Shown here piece after piece: positions 20,913 to 34,000 of a DNA stretch of 64,000 nt. A model generated the notes under the pieces. That model was not told the DNA's origin, did not search any database, and saw nothing but the letters and a program-made list of their open reading frames with translations. This DNA comes from Tenrec ecaudatus (lineage: Eukaryota; Chordata; Mammalia; Afrosoricida; Tenrecidae), in assembly GCF_050624435.1 (NCBI RefSeq), contig NC_134539.1, forward strand, positions 119,519,525 to 119,583,524, in the 5' to 3' direction. Each line of letters opens with the position of its first letter. Within the stretch, counting starts at the first letter, position 1. The position numbers were made by a program, and so were the translations under genes.

Positions 20913-22271
20913 AAACAGACTTTATAATAGACTGTCCCCCGAGATACAATTGTATCCTCCCAGTGTGAATGTTGTCGTCACAGAGTCAAGTCATAAAATC
21001 ACACAGACATTTGAAATCAGCTGCAAGTCCATAGGAGCGGTGGAAAATGAGTTCTGATTCTACTATCAGTGTGACAAGTCAAGTTCCAGTTTATAGGTGA
21101 CTTTAAATAATTATGCCATGGAAATAAGTCAATTGACTTTCTGTGGTTGAATGCAGAGAGATCCTTCTTATAGAAGACCAGAAGTGTATTTAACAACTCC
21201 CAGTGCGTTGAACTCTTAAGGGTCGTCCCCTGCAAGTAGGAAGGAAGCTGTGAAGAGGCATCTGGAACAGAATCTCAAAGGAGTGAATGCAGCCTCCCTT
21301 GTTTCTGCGAAGAAACAGCCCACAGTTCTCTCTGTTCTGTTACTTAATTTGTGATGACTTTTGTGGTGTGCGCCACAGCAGGGAGATTGCTCATCTGTGA
21401 CTGGCGAGTCAAGTTCCATGGAGTGTTTGATTCTTCGGGCCATTAAATAGCCTTAAACCATCTTGGTCAGGTAGCTCGTACTTTCCCTAACATGGTGTTG
21501 CAACTACAAGATTATGGTCAGCCTGTATTCTACTTCATTTCCCATGGTTGAACTGAGCTCTTTCCTGTCTCTTTCATGCAAGATCGTTTGGGTAGGAAAC
21601 TGATAAACGTTTTATCCTGATGAAGAAGAATGTTCCTGTGACTTGATACCTCTGAGTTCATTTTCTCAAAGCTTATCTTTACTGAGGCCTTACGGCCCTT
21701 TTCTGTGTAGTAAACAGATCTCTGCCAGAGGTAAGGATGCTGGTTATCCTGTGAGAGAGAAGATCCATTGCTAGTAGAAGGGCTTCCGCTATGGCTAATT
21801 TTATATCATGGAACAAGAACAGTTTTATACATGTTCCTACTTAAAGTGGTGCTTAACTACTGTCCTGCGAAAATGCAGGTTTCTTAGCAGCAGTTACTCA
21901 CAACCTTTTGAAAGATAGGCTCTGGCTTGCATATTATAGAGGGATCAAAAATTGTTCATCTTAAGAATTTATTTAAATGAAGCTCTATTGCTTCAGGGTG
22001 TAAAGTGTTTACAGACATGTTGTATTTTGTTCATTGTTGCAAACAAGTCCTTGAGTGGATATATGCTCTAGAGGCAGATGTACTGTTACCATTCACTGAT
22101 GAGCCATGTGACTTTGAATGAGTTCTTCAATATCTGGGGGGAGGTTTTGTTGTTTGTGTTGGTTTTTTTTTTTAATTAAAATGAGGGTAATACCATTTAT
22201 ATCTCAAGAGTACAAGTGCCTAATTTTGTGTCTGATATATACATACATATATATATATATATATATATTTA
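20913..22271 (+). other. DDX52: DDX52 3' UTR / downstream flank
   Basis: Non-repetitive stretch after the stop codon, probably containing the 3' UTR. I found no convincing AATAAA close to the stop; the nearest clear ones are at 22978-22983 and about 23171, beyond an RTE insertion. The true 3' end is unresolved. Confidence 0.4.
22240..22269. repeat. (TA)n microsatellite
   Basis: TA-rich tract at the poly(A) end of an RTE copy lying on the minus strand. Confidence 0.85.
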
Positions 22272-22550
22272 AAAGATCATTTTATTGGGGGCTCTTACAG
22301 CTCTTAAAACAATCCATACATCAATTGTATCAAACATATTTGTATATATGTTGCTATCATTATTTTCTAAACATTTACTTTCTATTGAGCCCTTGGTATC
22401 AGCTCCTCTTTTTTCCCCTCCCTACCCCCACCCTCGTGACCCCTTGATCAATTATAAATTATTATTATTTACATATCTTACACCGAGCACTGTCTCCCTC
22501 TATGGTTTCTGTTGTTCGTCTCCGGTGGGGGGCGTAGTGGGGCTGTTAGA
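22272..22550 (-). mobile_element. RTE 3' tail
   Basis: CATTTTATTGGGGGCTCTTAC, GAGCCCTTGGTATCAGCTCC and GACCCCTTGATCAATTATAAA. It lies downstream of DDX52. Confidence 0.9.
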
Positions 22551-22999
22551 CACATATTTTTTGAACAACTTAGTTCTTATTTGGAATATAAACTGGTACC
22601 AGAGCCTCTGGTGGCAGAACTGGTAAAGGAACAAACAGTTGCTATGCTTAGGAACTCCTATGTCAGAGGACAAGCTGGAGCGGCTTGGGTGTCAAACCCA
22701 GATGGGGCCTGGAAAGCTCTCCAGCAGTCTGAGCTGAGTCTTAGGGGACCTCAGTTCAAGAAGGAGACCAAAATATTCCAGACAGAAGCAGATCACATCT
22801 CTGACCCTTGAAATACTCTTCATTGATTATTCTCTCTTATGTAAAATGCCTACGTATAACTTTGCCAGCTTGGCTTAAAAATGAGTTGACAATTAATTTA
22901 GCTACGTTAGAGTACTTGGAACTCTCTTACCCAAATTTGTTTTACCCATGAAGAGAAAGAAATTGGTGAATAGACAGAATAAAATACATTTACTGACTC

Positions 23000-23190
23000 A
23001 TGAAATGAGCAAAGGCAGTGGAGTCAAACTGATGTGAATTTTTAAATCCTGCCTCTGTTGGCAGTTTATGACGTGCATGAATTAAACAGCCTCAGTCTTC
23101 TCCCTCTGTAAATGCCAGTGTTCCCTCTTAAGGATGCTGAGCATCTAGAGTACCTGACTAGTCATTTGTGCCCAATAAATGATAGCTCTT
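23000..23190 (+). mobile_element. MIR
   Basis: AATCCTGCCTCTGTTGGC... CCTCAGTCTTCTCCCTCTGTAAA... CCCAATAAATGATAGCTCTT. Confidence 0.65.
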
Positions 23191-23781
23191 ACCTTGTGTC
23201 CCCAGTAAAAGCTTGTAGAAAAGAATGGATGTAGATGGAGCTAGTTAAAATTAATGGAATAGCAGTAAGAGTACTACTTGAGGGCTTGGAAAAAGTTTAA
23301 GCTGTATTTTATTTCTAGACTGTAGTTTGATTGAGGGGTAGAAAGGGGGATACCAGTACAAAGAAGCCCAGAGGGGGCTAGAGTGATTATGAGGTGCCGC
23401 TTTCCAAACGCTGCCTGCAAGGAGGGGCCATTGGGCAGCAGGGCGGCAGGCAAACGGGACCAGTGCACCTGGAGGCTTTCTGTGTGAGTTGGATTGGGGT
23501 GCGCTTACGTGGTTCACTGACGTTTTAAATGTCATCCGTTTCAGCGGTGGGTACCAAATGGAAGCTCTTGAGTTGAGCATGAGGATGGATAGCTGATTAG
23601 CACTGTCCAAGAGCCACCGAGGCCCCATCTATTCCGTGCGTGGCCCGTTACCCAGTTTTTAAAATAGGTCTCAATTGACAGCCAAGGCCGGGCTAGCTGC
23701 GCCCACCCGAGGGCCTGGCTAACAAAGAACGAGCGCCCGCCGGCTCTCGGAGGACGCGCCCCCCCCCCCCCGGGCGACGGG

Positions 23782-23835
23782 GTCACGTGACGGCGAGCCG
23801 CTCCCCGCGGGGTGGGGCTAGAGGCGTCACGTGGG
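23782..23835. promoter_or_regulatory. Paired CACGTG boxes (CLEAR/USF type)
   Basis: GTCACGTGAC at 23782-23791 is a perfect palindrome matching the CLEAR consensus bound by TFEB/TFE3 and USF. GTCACGTGGG lies at 23826-23835, about four helical turns away. Both sit within 180 bp of the SYNRG ATG. Confidence 0.55.
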
Positions 23836-23961
23836 CGGCGGCCCCGCCCCGTCGCCCGGGTCTCGGCGAGGCGGGGCCCGGCGTTTGCCCCGGAAGTGGC
23901 TGTCTCGGGCTGACAGCTGCTCGGAAGGCGGCGGCGGCGGCGGCGGCAGGCCCGGAGCAAG

Positions 23962-24029
23962 ATGGCGTTGCGGCCGGGGACGGGAGCTGGCGGCGGCGGG
24001 GCCGGCGCGGGGGCCGCCGGCGGAGGCAG
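23962..24029 (+). CDS. SYNRG: SYNRG coding exon 1
   Basis: Residues 1-22 plus two bases, MALRPGTGAGGGG..., Gly/Ala-rich as in the human N-terminus. The start is in AAGATGGCG and the donor is GCAG|GTGGGT, inside the CpG island. Confidence 0.93.
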
Positions 24030-25028
24030 GTGGGTGTGAGGCGCTGGTTGGAAGCGGCCGGCGGAGGGCCGTCCCCGCGGGGGCGAGGCGGTGGCGGTTA
24101 GGGCGGTTCGCGCTGGCTCCCTTCCCTTTGGACGCGGCTACCGGGCAGGGTCGTCCTCCGGGGACCCAGGCCTCCGAGCTCCGGAGCGGCCGCCCAGGCT
24201 GGAGCGAGGGCCGGGCTCGCGCGCGGAGAGGGCGCGAGGCCCCCCAACGGCAGCCCCCGGCCCGAGGGACGCCGGCCCTGTGGGCTTGCCTTTCCCGACA
24301 TCGCCGCGGGGCCGCTTGTGAGGCAGGCTCTGAACGGAACAGTCCGACCCAGAGCTGTTCCTCGTGCGTTCACCTCGCTCAGGGGCCCCTTCCTGATTGC
24401 TGTAGCACCTGGGAAGCAGCGGCCATTCTGACGAGCCCCAAAGTAATCGTTGTCTGGAGAGAGTGCTCGCTCGTCTCTTGCAGAGGGAACTCTAAGCCTT
24501 GCCAAAACCCCTTTTAAAAGTAGAGCAGGAAGGAAAGTCCCTGTTGAGAGCAGTCACGCAGTTGTCCCAGCTTTCCGACTTTTATTCAACCCTTGACACA
24601 TCTGCGCCCCCACTCACTTTTCAGCCCCTAAAACGGCCCTTCCTTCTCAGACCGGTTGCGAGATGGACATTTATTTGCAAACTTGAGAAAAGCTCTCTAT
24701 CATTTCGGGAACGGTTTCCTTTGGAGAAGGTCTCATACCGTTTCGATAGTGAGCTCCCCTGGGTTTTGCTTTATTGGCCAACCCACACCACGCATACTTC
24801 GTGGTAATACTAGCTTCTCTCGTTTTTTTTAAATCTTTAGTATTCTTAAATATTTAAGACTATTTCATCTTAAATGTTTTTCGGACAATGAAGCGTTTCG
24901 TTTTTTGATACATAACGTTTTGATGTTGGAGTTACAAGCACTCTTGTAAAGTCTTCTAAGGTAATCACCTCTCCTGCAGGTGCTTATATGTATATTAGGA
25001 AAAAGATAACATCCTAGCCAGAAAAGCA

Positions 25029-25062
<34 letters not shown>

Positions 25063-28000
25063 CTGATTCATTTCCTCTCACATCTTGGAACTGCCTGCTG
25101 AAGACTGACTTTCTCTTTTGTTCTCTAACTAGTTTTCATTGTTTCCTTCTGGTTTACCAGGCCTACTTCGTATGTGGTCAGTTTCAGGCAGGAGGAGAAA
25201 AACAAATTATTTATAAACTTACTAAGTTTTCCCTTTCTGTGTGTGATAATCATTTTTAAAACATACCCGAGTGCTGGTACATTTTCATTCAATCAAGGGG
25301 ATGGTCAATGGTGGCACATTCTAGGAAAAAATTAATTTGAGAGAGGTTAGTAGGGCCAGCTTCTGTTTTTCTGAAGCGTTTGTAGATGGAGAGGTCCTCA
25401 GATGCTAAAAGGTAGGTGGATCCATCCCCCTTAGGAGAGCCTATGCCCGTGAACATGAATGTTAATCATTTTATTAAAAATTTGAATGATTGAATAGTGT
25501 TTTCCCTGAAAAATGTGAACTAAATATGTTACATATACTGAAAATTTTTCTGAGACTGACAGTATATGTGCTCATGCCAGAAACAACTTTGAGAGCTAAT
25601 TGAGGAACTTCGCAAAGTTGCGGGATACGAGATCAACAAACGCAAATCCTTTGGACTTCCATATATCAACAGTAGGAAATCTGAAGGGAAATCAGGGAGA
25701 CAATTCCATTTATAATAGCATCTAGGAGAACAAAGAAACAAAGAATAAACCCACCAGGGACATGACAGACATACACAATGAAAATTATAAAACACTGCTG
25801 GCAGATTAAACCAAAACCAAACGCATTGCCATCGATTCATTGCCTACACATAGTAACACACACACAAACGCACCCACCCCCCACCCCCACCCCCGGCTCC
25901 CTTGGGTTTCTGAGGCTGTAACTGTTTACAGCAGTATTGGTTTTGAACGGCCGACCGTGTGGATCGCAGCCTAACCTATGCTACCAGGGCTCCTGCCAGA
26001 GATGAAAGAAGATGGAAAGATGTTTCATATTCTTTGGTTGGACTATTTAATAATTGATAAGATGTGAGTACTGCCCAAAGCTATCTGTAGATTCAATTCA
26101 ATCCTTATTACATTTTACTGAGATAGAAACCCAATCTTTAATCTTATGGAATGGCAAGAGGCCTCAAAGGGTTAAAGGAATGTTGGAAGTGAAGAACAAA
26201 GTAGGACTCACACAAGCTGATTTTAAATCATACTAATATAGTCACCAAAACAACTTGGTATAACAAATATAAAGATGAATAGAATAGAGAGTGTAGAAAT
26301 AAGCTCAAATATCCATGGTCAATTGATTTTGACGTGCTGGATACATTTGCTAGAGAAATGAGTCTCTAATAAACTGTCCTGGGAAAATTACATTTCCAGA
26401 TGCAGAAAAGTAAGACAGGATTCATGTCTTAACACCATATATAAAAACATTCAAAATACATTAAGAACCTAAATGTGCAAACTAATACCATAAAATTCTT
26501 AGAGCAAACAGAGGCCATACTGTTTGGCCTAGCTTTCAACAATGGGTGTCCTAATATAGTAAAAGTACAAATAGCAAAAGAAAATAAACAAATGGAGCCT
26601 TGTAAAAATGTTAAAAGCAGTAACAATTGTTAGTGAAGATATAGGAAAAAATCCTGTCTATTGATGGTAGAAAAACAGCACAAATATTACACAAAATAGT
26701 GGGGTATATGTTATGCTGTATCTGCTCAAAATAAATAAAAGTTTAGAATAAAAGTCAATGCTATGGTTTTGAGAGAACAGCATTCTTAAAAGGAGTGTGT
26801 TTTATCAAGGCATGCTGATGACAGTCTGTACGAGTTGGGCTGCTACCCTCAAGGTCAGCAGTTCAACCCCATCAGCTACTCCTTGGGAGAAAGACTTTTC
26901 TACTCCCTTAAAGGGTGACAGTCTGGGAAACCCACAGGACGGTTCTATCCACCTGTAGGTCTCTGTGAGTCAGAATTGACTCGATGAGAGTGAATTTGGT
27001 TTTGGCATTTTATAAGAGTTGTATTTTATAAGGGTTGTTTGTCATGGAAGTGAACCGTAAGGTGGTTTAAATGTGTTACAGGGAAAAGGAAAAAGAACCG
27101 GGCAACCTCTCTGAGCTATTCATGGAGAAATCCATGAACTATAGTTGACCATGTTACAAAGAGAAAAGCCTCTTGTTCGAGGAGGCTAGAAGCAGTAGCA
27201 TTTCCCAGTTTTACTAGTGTTCGCTTGAATTTTATTAGTATTTTGAATGGGAGACTTTAGAATAAAGGATAGGTTTTATGAAAGGTAAAATTTGCCCAAG
27301 GTTAGACATTTTTTAGAAATCAAGGTGGAAAATAAGAGTCGAGAGGTGTGGGGTTAATCTGTAATCATTCAACTGATAATACTCTGAGTATCTGTATGTT
27401 TATATATGGTTCTTGATACTGTAGTAAATTAAAAATGTATTTAAGATGTGTCCCTACCCCCTCTCAGGGAGTGTACAAAATAGCTATAGTACAAGATAAA
27501 GGAGAACAAAGAGATCATGCTTCTTTTGGGTGGTGTTTGTGAACTGGTCTCCTTTCTCCTATGACTGTATCAACTCCTTGGGGCTTCCTCATCTTTTCTT
27601 CTTCCACAGCTGCTCCCTTGCATATAAAAAACACTTCATGAATATTTGTGGTCCAAGCTCCACTGAAGGCAAAAATAAGGAGTTTTTCAGCTAGGCCATT
27701 CAGATGGTCAAGAAAATTGACCGAAAGTAGAAGGTTTGAGTGAACATTTAGGGAACTGTGTTGCAGGTAGCCCAGGTTGACTGGGGCATTAAGTCCAAAG
27801 AGTTTGGGGAGAGAAAAGTGACAAAAGAAAGTTGTGCCCCAACTGAAGAGGAAGGGGTCTTTGAATATCAGTGACAGAAATCCAACTTAGGGAGGAACCA
27901 TTACTTGGCACTGTAAAGGGTCCTTTAGGAAGGTGCATCTCACCTGTGCTGTTTCCTAGCTGTTTTGCAACGCTTTTGCCATCCTGTTTCCTAGCTGTCT

Positions 28001-31000
28001 CTCTAACTAATCTTTAAGCATGTAGACATCTAAGCATTTCATATAGTCATGGGAATGCTACGTGGGCAACTAGTTTGGGCTGATACATATTTCGTGGAAT
28101 AAGTCATGTGTTTTTTCCATTTCCTTGTTGTGTATTCTGTTTTGGGGCCCTCGTTAGCCCCTTGACAAGCCTGCAGTTCCGCTGTCTGGCCTGCAGTGAC
28201 AGAGAAGAGACCTGATGGGGTCCTTAGGGCATCGGCCAGAGTGCCACAGTTACATTATAACAGACTGGGGAAAAGAAAATCTTACTCAAGTTTCCAGTTT
28301 TTACGTCATCCTTCAGCCTTATTGATCATTTTAATTCCTGGACTGATTTTGAAAAATCTTGACAGGTCAACTATGTAAATGCATTGACCCTAAGTTTATC
28401 AATCTTAGTACATGAATAAGTGTTTTTGTGGAGGTCTATCACATTTCAACTTGAAATTTAAACATTTTGCCCAACAATCACATTATTTATCTGGTATCAC
28501 TTGTGTGCCATTCAGAAAAGGTGTTCACTGTTCTCCCCCTCTTTGTGGGCCAGCTTGTGTTGTCAGCAGGGGGAGTTGCTAATGATCCCTGTCCTCTTTG
28601 AGGCTGTGAGGTACTTTCAGTGGCTGGTCACTTAGGTCATTTAGGGTACACATAACTGAGGCTGTCCAACTAGAATTTGGTAAATCGCCTTATGAAACAT
28701 GCTAGAATGAAAAGACTGTTGGATTTTCTTCTTCCTTTTTCCTGAAGAAGGAGGGCATGCGATAGAAAACAGTAAAAACACGTGAATTTGGCATGCCCTT
28801 CTAGATTGCACTGGACATTCTTAAGACTATCTAGAAATTCCCTCTAGATCAGTGGTTCTCAACCTGTGGTCACAACCCCTTCGGAGGTCAAATGACCCTT
28901 TCACAGGGGTCACCCGATTCATAATAGTAGCAAAATGACAGTTATGACGTAGCAACGATAATAATTTTATGGTTGGGTCACCACAACATGAGGACCTGTG
29001 TTACAGGGTGGCGGCATGAGGAAAGTTGAGAACCACTGCGTCTGGATCTTAAGAACCTTGTCCACTCAGATTTTTTTCGTCCTTTAAGACAAGTTGCTGT
29101 CAAGTCACTTCCAACTCATGGCAGTTCCACGTCTGTCAGAGGAGAGCTGTGCTCCTCCATCGGTTTTTCTTAGCTCTGCCCTTGATGGGTGCAGGTTACC
29201 AGGCCTTTTCTGTGGAGCCACTGGGAGGGTTCACACCACCACCCTTGAGGTTTGTGCCACATAGGACCACCCATCTCAGAGACGGAAGTCGTTCCTTTTC
29301 AAGTAAATATCATTTGGTCTGTTCACCTTGAGCCGCCTGGTGGGCTCTTTTTTCCTATAGTCTTTACCAAGCCACACCCCTTGTTCTAGTCAACTCTACA
29401 GGATAGAATTCATCTGTCTGGAAGCATGCTGCTGCATTTTCCTCCTGCTGGGTGGCTGGTGGGTTTGAGGCACCAGCCCTTTGGTTAGCTGCTGAGAGTG
29501 TAACTACTGCGTCACAGGGCGGGTTTTCCACCGCCGTCAACCCTGGGAACGACTCCCTTCTTGCTGAAATGCTGTCCTTCCTCCGTCATAAGGGCTCCTT
29601 TGGGTCACAAAGAACAGTTCTATAAGAATTCTCCCATGGTTTCCAGTTGTCTTCTTGCTATATATGTGCACTCCTTGGCTATTTCATCCACTAACAGAAC
29701 TTTCTTTTTAAAAACTAAAAGAACCTAAGCTAGATTTAAGGGGCTTTGTTGTAGGTTAAATGTTGGGCTGCTAACCACCAAGTTGATAGTTCAAACCCAC
29801 CAACCACTCTGGAGGAGAAAGATGAAGCTACCTGCTTCTATAAAAATTCGGTGTCTTGGAAACCCCAAAATGAGTTGTTGTGAGTTGAGATTTATTGAAT
29901 GGCAGTAGATTTAGTTTTTCAGCAAGATTTGGAGACCCTGAATAGTGTAAATGACTAACCCTCATGGCTGCTAAGCAAAGAGTTAGAGATATGAGAGAAA
30001 GTCCTGGCAGTCGATTCTGAAAAATGAGAACCCCATTGAAGCCCCATAAAGCACAGTTCTACTTTGACACACGGGGCTCATCATGAACCAGAGTCAACTC
30101 AGCAACTGGTTCAGCTAGATTTATCTAGGTCTCTCTCGTGGACTTGGGTTTCTTTTGGATGGCCTGTTAGAGTGCCTTGCCGCCATCACTCACAGACCTA
30201 CTCAGATTGGTTTCCTGCTTTCCCGAGACAGCATCACCTTCCTTGCAGTTGCTCAGGCTCCACATCTCAGCATCATCTTCAACTCTGTCTGCCCTTTCTA
30301 CTGCACTTCCCCCTGTGGCAATCAACCAGTCCTGTTGGCTTTTCCTTTTACATAATCTTCCTCATCTTTCCCATGCTCACTAGTAGTTACATTCGCTTCC
30401 ATCTCTTATTAAGATCATTGTGATAGTTGCCTAGCTCTGTCTATATTTCAAGGCATCTCTCTGCTGTAACTTTTACCAGAGTAACTTCCTGTCTGACTGT
30501 ACAAGCTAACTCTCCTCCTTAAAAACCTCGGACAACTTCATGTATTATTCAAAACAAAACATTTAAAGGCCCTCTATATTGTTTTCTGATTATGTATTGC
30601 ATATTCATCCATAAGCCATTCCTTTGAACATATCCTGAGTTGTTGGTCTCAAAGCCTTTGCTTGAGCTATGGAGTATGCCTCTCTCCCCTTTCAGCATCC
30701 AGCCCCAAAACCACTGCCACAAACCTTCCAAGATAGAGACCATTAAAATGAATGTTTTTCATCTCCTTTCCGCTGGTATTTTGGACCTCTGTCTTAGCAT
30801 CTAGCACACTCTGTTCTGTGTTACGGTTTCTCTGATACTTGTTTCTTGAACAAGGTTGCAAGCTAATCCATTTCTTTCATGTAGGTGGCACTGATTAATG
30901 TTTGCTGAGCATTATCCAACCCTGTCAGTTTTTGGATGAGGGAATTGCAATCCAGAGTGGGAGGGCCAGGACTAGTTGTCAGGTCTTCTGTCCTCTAGTT

Positions 31001-34000
31001 CAGTTTTCCTCCACAATAACCTGTGAACATTGTTGCGTATCTTATGAACATTTAGTCTGTATTGAGGTTGGACAATTCACTATTGTACAACAAAACAAAC
31101 ACCTATTTATAATTCTTTTTGTTTGTGTAAAGCATGTTTGATTTGAAACGTTTTTTACGTAGGAAGGTCATAATGGATTTCTATTCTGTTTTCAGCTTCA
31201 TGTTTCCAGTTGCAAGTGGACTAAGACCCCCTCAAGGTATGCAAAAACTTAGATGTCAAACTTTTATTTTCTACTGTTATGTTGTTTTGGTTTTTATTTA
31301 AAGACTAAGTGAGCAAAATACTATGTTCTATTGCTGCCAAAGGGAGTAAAAATGACCTACAAATTTGAACCTATATGACAGTTACCCTTAAAAGTTCTTT
31401 AAAATTGTGTAATTTAGGAGAGTAGTAAGCATCGTCACTTCTCCCAAACTTCCCAAACAGTAGATTGATAGATTGTTGTCTAAGCTCAGAGATGGGAGAA
31501 GGTCTTTTAGGACAAGAATATTAAGAGGACGTGACAGGAAATGAGATGAACTGCCCTTTTCTTAATGATGTCTTCTTCTAGTAAGTTCCAAAGGGCAGGT
31601 GTCACATCTGCCTTATGCGAGTTAGTATTCCGTCAGCACCCAGCGTGTGGATGGCACATACTATGTTTTCCATAGAAGTCTGTTGAATGAGGAAATGAAC
31701 ATCTCCAGTTAGTCTCTGCTGCCAAATTGTCTTCATGTGGATATAGCCTGCCTACTGAAAAGAAGAGCATCAACCAGGTGTCAGTCCCATGGTTGCAACC
31801 CCAGGCTCAGACTACAGCTGTTGCTCCAGAGGGTTTCAGTGGCTGAGTTTTCAGAAGTAGATTGTTAGGCATTTCTTCCAAGGGATCTCTAGGTGATTCA
31901 GACCTCCAGCTTGGCTTGGGGCTAGCAGCTGAGCACATTAATCCTCTGGACCACCCAGGGAATCTGGTCTTATTATAATCACACACGGTTAACAAAGCAA
32001 AACTACTTTTGTACCATTTAAGCCGATTAAGTCTCACTTTTATTCCAAGACATTTCTCTCTTGGGTACGCCCTTTTCCTCTTGATTTCAGACACGGGATC
32101 CATAATGCCAATTGGAGCCCTATCTTCCAGTCAACACTAGCGAAGGGATATCATCTTGACTTGTGCTACCGTGTGACTAGGACACAGAATTGAAGGAGGA
32201 ACATATCTGGCCTTGGCTCTCTTGCTTTTTCTGCTTACTGCACGCACCCCTGCCCCCAGGTGCTTCTGAAAATTGATGCATCTCACAAAGCAGTGTTGAC
32301 GGGTTGGGGTAGACCTTCGATAGAGAAACAGACTCCTAGGATACCAATAGAGATGGAAGATAAAGAGATGCTCAGTAGCAGGTGGTCAGTGGCTCATATT
32401 AACTTTGTCTCCATTTGTAATCAGCAGTGGAGGTGGAATTTCAGATAGATTTTTCCAAGGGTCAATTGTATTCTTTTCATTGTGTTCACATGTGTGCATT
32501 ATTTAAGCTATCTGTAGTTAGATGTGTCCCAGATTTAGATCAAGCAGTTTGGGAACTTGTGTTCTTTAGAATAGCACTAACAGAGTTCAATGTTTATTGC
32601 TCTTGCTCATTATGTTGCAATTTTACAAAGTTATAGGATAAAAATAGCTCTCAAAAGGTGGTTTGGTCTCACCACTACCACTACCCCACCACCCCTTTCT
32701 CGAATTGTTTGTAGATTTTGCATGTTAGAATAAATATTGAATGATGCAGGAAGCATTAACAGAAAATGAGAATGATAGAGTCACCACATCAAATAGAATT
32801 GACCCATGGTCAGCAAGTTTAGGAGGTAGCATATGGCCAATTGCTGATGATATTGAAGAAAGAAGTCCAAGCTACACTGAAGGCACTCATGAAAAGCAAT
32901 GCTCCAGGAATTAACAGAATATCAACTGAGATGTTTCAACAGATGGACTCAGTGCTGGAAGTGCTCACTCATCTATGCCAAGAAATTTGGAAGGCAATTA
33001 CCTGACCCATGAACTGTAAGAGATTCATATTTGGGCCCATTTCTAAGAAGGGTCATCTGCAGAATGCAGAAATTATCAAAACAACATCATATATAATTAA
33101 TATATCATACAAGTAAAATTTTGCTGAAAATAATTCTAAAATTGCTACAACAGTACATCAACAGAGAACTGCCAGAAATTCAAGTCAGGTTCAGAAGAGG
33201 ATGTTCAAAGAGGTATATTGTTCATGTCAGATGGATCTTGCCTGAAATCCGAGAATACCTGTGAGACATAGTTTCCAAGTGCATGAAGGTCAATTGATGT
33301 AACATTGTCCTCAAAGACAATATATTCTACATTATTGAGTAGTAACTGGGGTCTTAAAAGCTTGTGAGAGGAGCCATCCAAGGTGAAACTATTGGTCTGT
33401 CCCCTTCCAGAGCTAAAAAGAGTAAAGGAAATAAAGATAAGGAAAGAATTAGTCCAAAGGACTAATGGACGGCATGAATCCCAGCCTCTACTAACCTGAC
33501 ACCAGAAGAACTCGATGGTGCCTGGCTGTCGTGGTGGAGAGCCCTGAAAGGGATCCTGATAGAGTGGGAGAGAAATATGGAACAAAACTCAAAGTAACAA
33601 CACCAGAGACTAGATAGACTTGCTGGTCTGATAGACTTGTGTAATCCCTGATCGATGGCTCTTAGACACTCTTCACATCAGGAACTGAACTCACCACTGT
33701 GGCTTTTAGCCAAGCGTTAGACAGGCTTGTAAAGTGAACAGTACACTTTGTTTGGTGGTTGATGGCCTTTTGGAGGGTACATTTATAGGAGAGGACTTCA
33801 AAAGGTCTTGGGAAAAATTCTATCAACTTTTAATTCCATTTTCCCATGAGCTTTTGTAAGGCCCCTCATATTAGTTATTCTTGGAGTGAAAGGGAAGAGA
33901 GCTCACAGTTCATTAGGCAGTTTTTCAGATGAGAAACTAAGGTGTTGAAAGAACTGAAGTGGCCTATGGTTTCAAAGCTAGCAAGTGGCATTTCCAGTCT

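Larger units (their letters stand above)
23640..24330 (+). promoter_or_regulatory. SYNRG: CpG island and SYNRG promoter
   Basis: Dense CpG with GC boxes (for example 23841-23850), an ETS site CCGGAAGTG (23890-23898), two CACGTG boxes, a run of 13 C (23759-23771) and an AAGATGGCG (YY1-like) site overlapping the start codon. There is no TATA box. The island spans the 5' UTR, exon 1 and the start of intron 1. Confidence 0.8.

Noticed and set aside
22118-22447. A 109-codon frame downstream of DDX52
   Set aside because: It is made of TA repeat and RTE tail sequence.
22600-22660. Possible SINE head downstream of DDX52 (GAGCCTCTGGTGGCAGAACTG)
   Set aside because: Too short and diverged to assign; no matching body follows.
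23541-23960. Long reading frames on both strands across the CpG island
   Set aside because: GC-rich sequence is stop-poor; the frames are composed of Arg/Gly/Pro runs and do not resemble a protein. Only the SYNRG exon 1 frame is supported.
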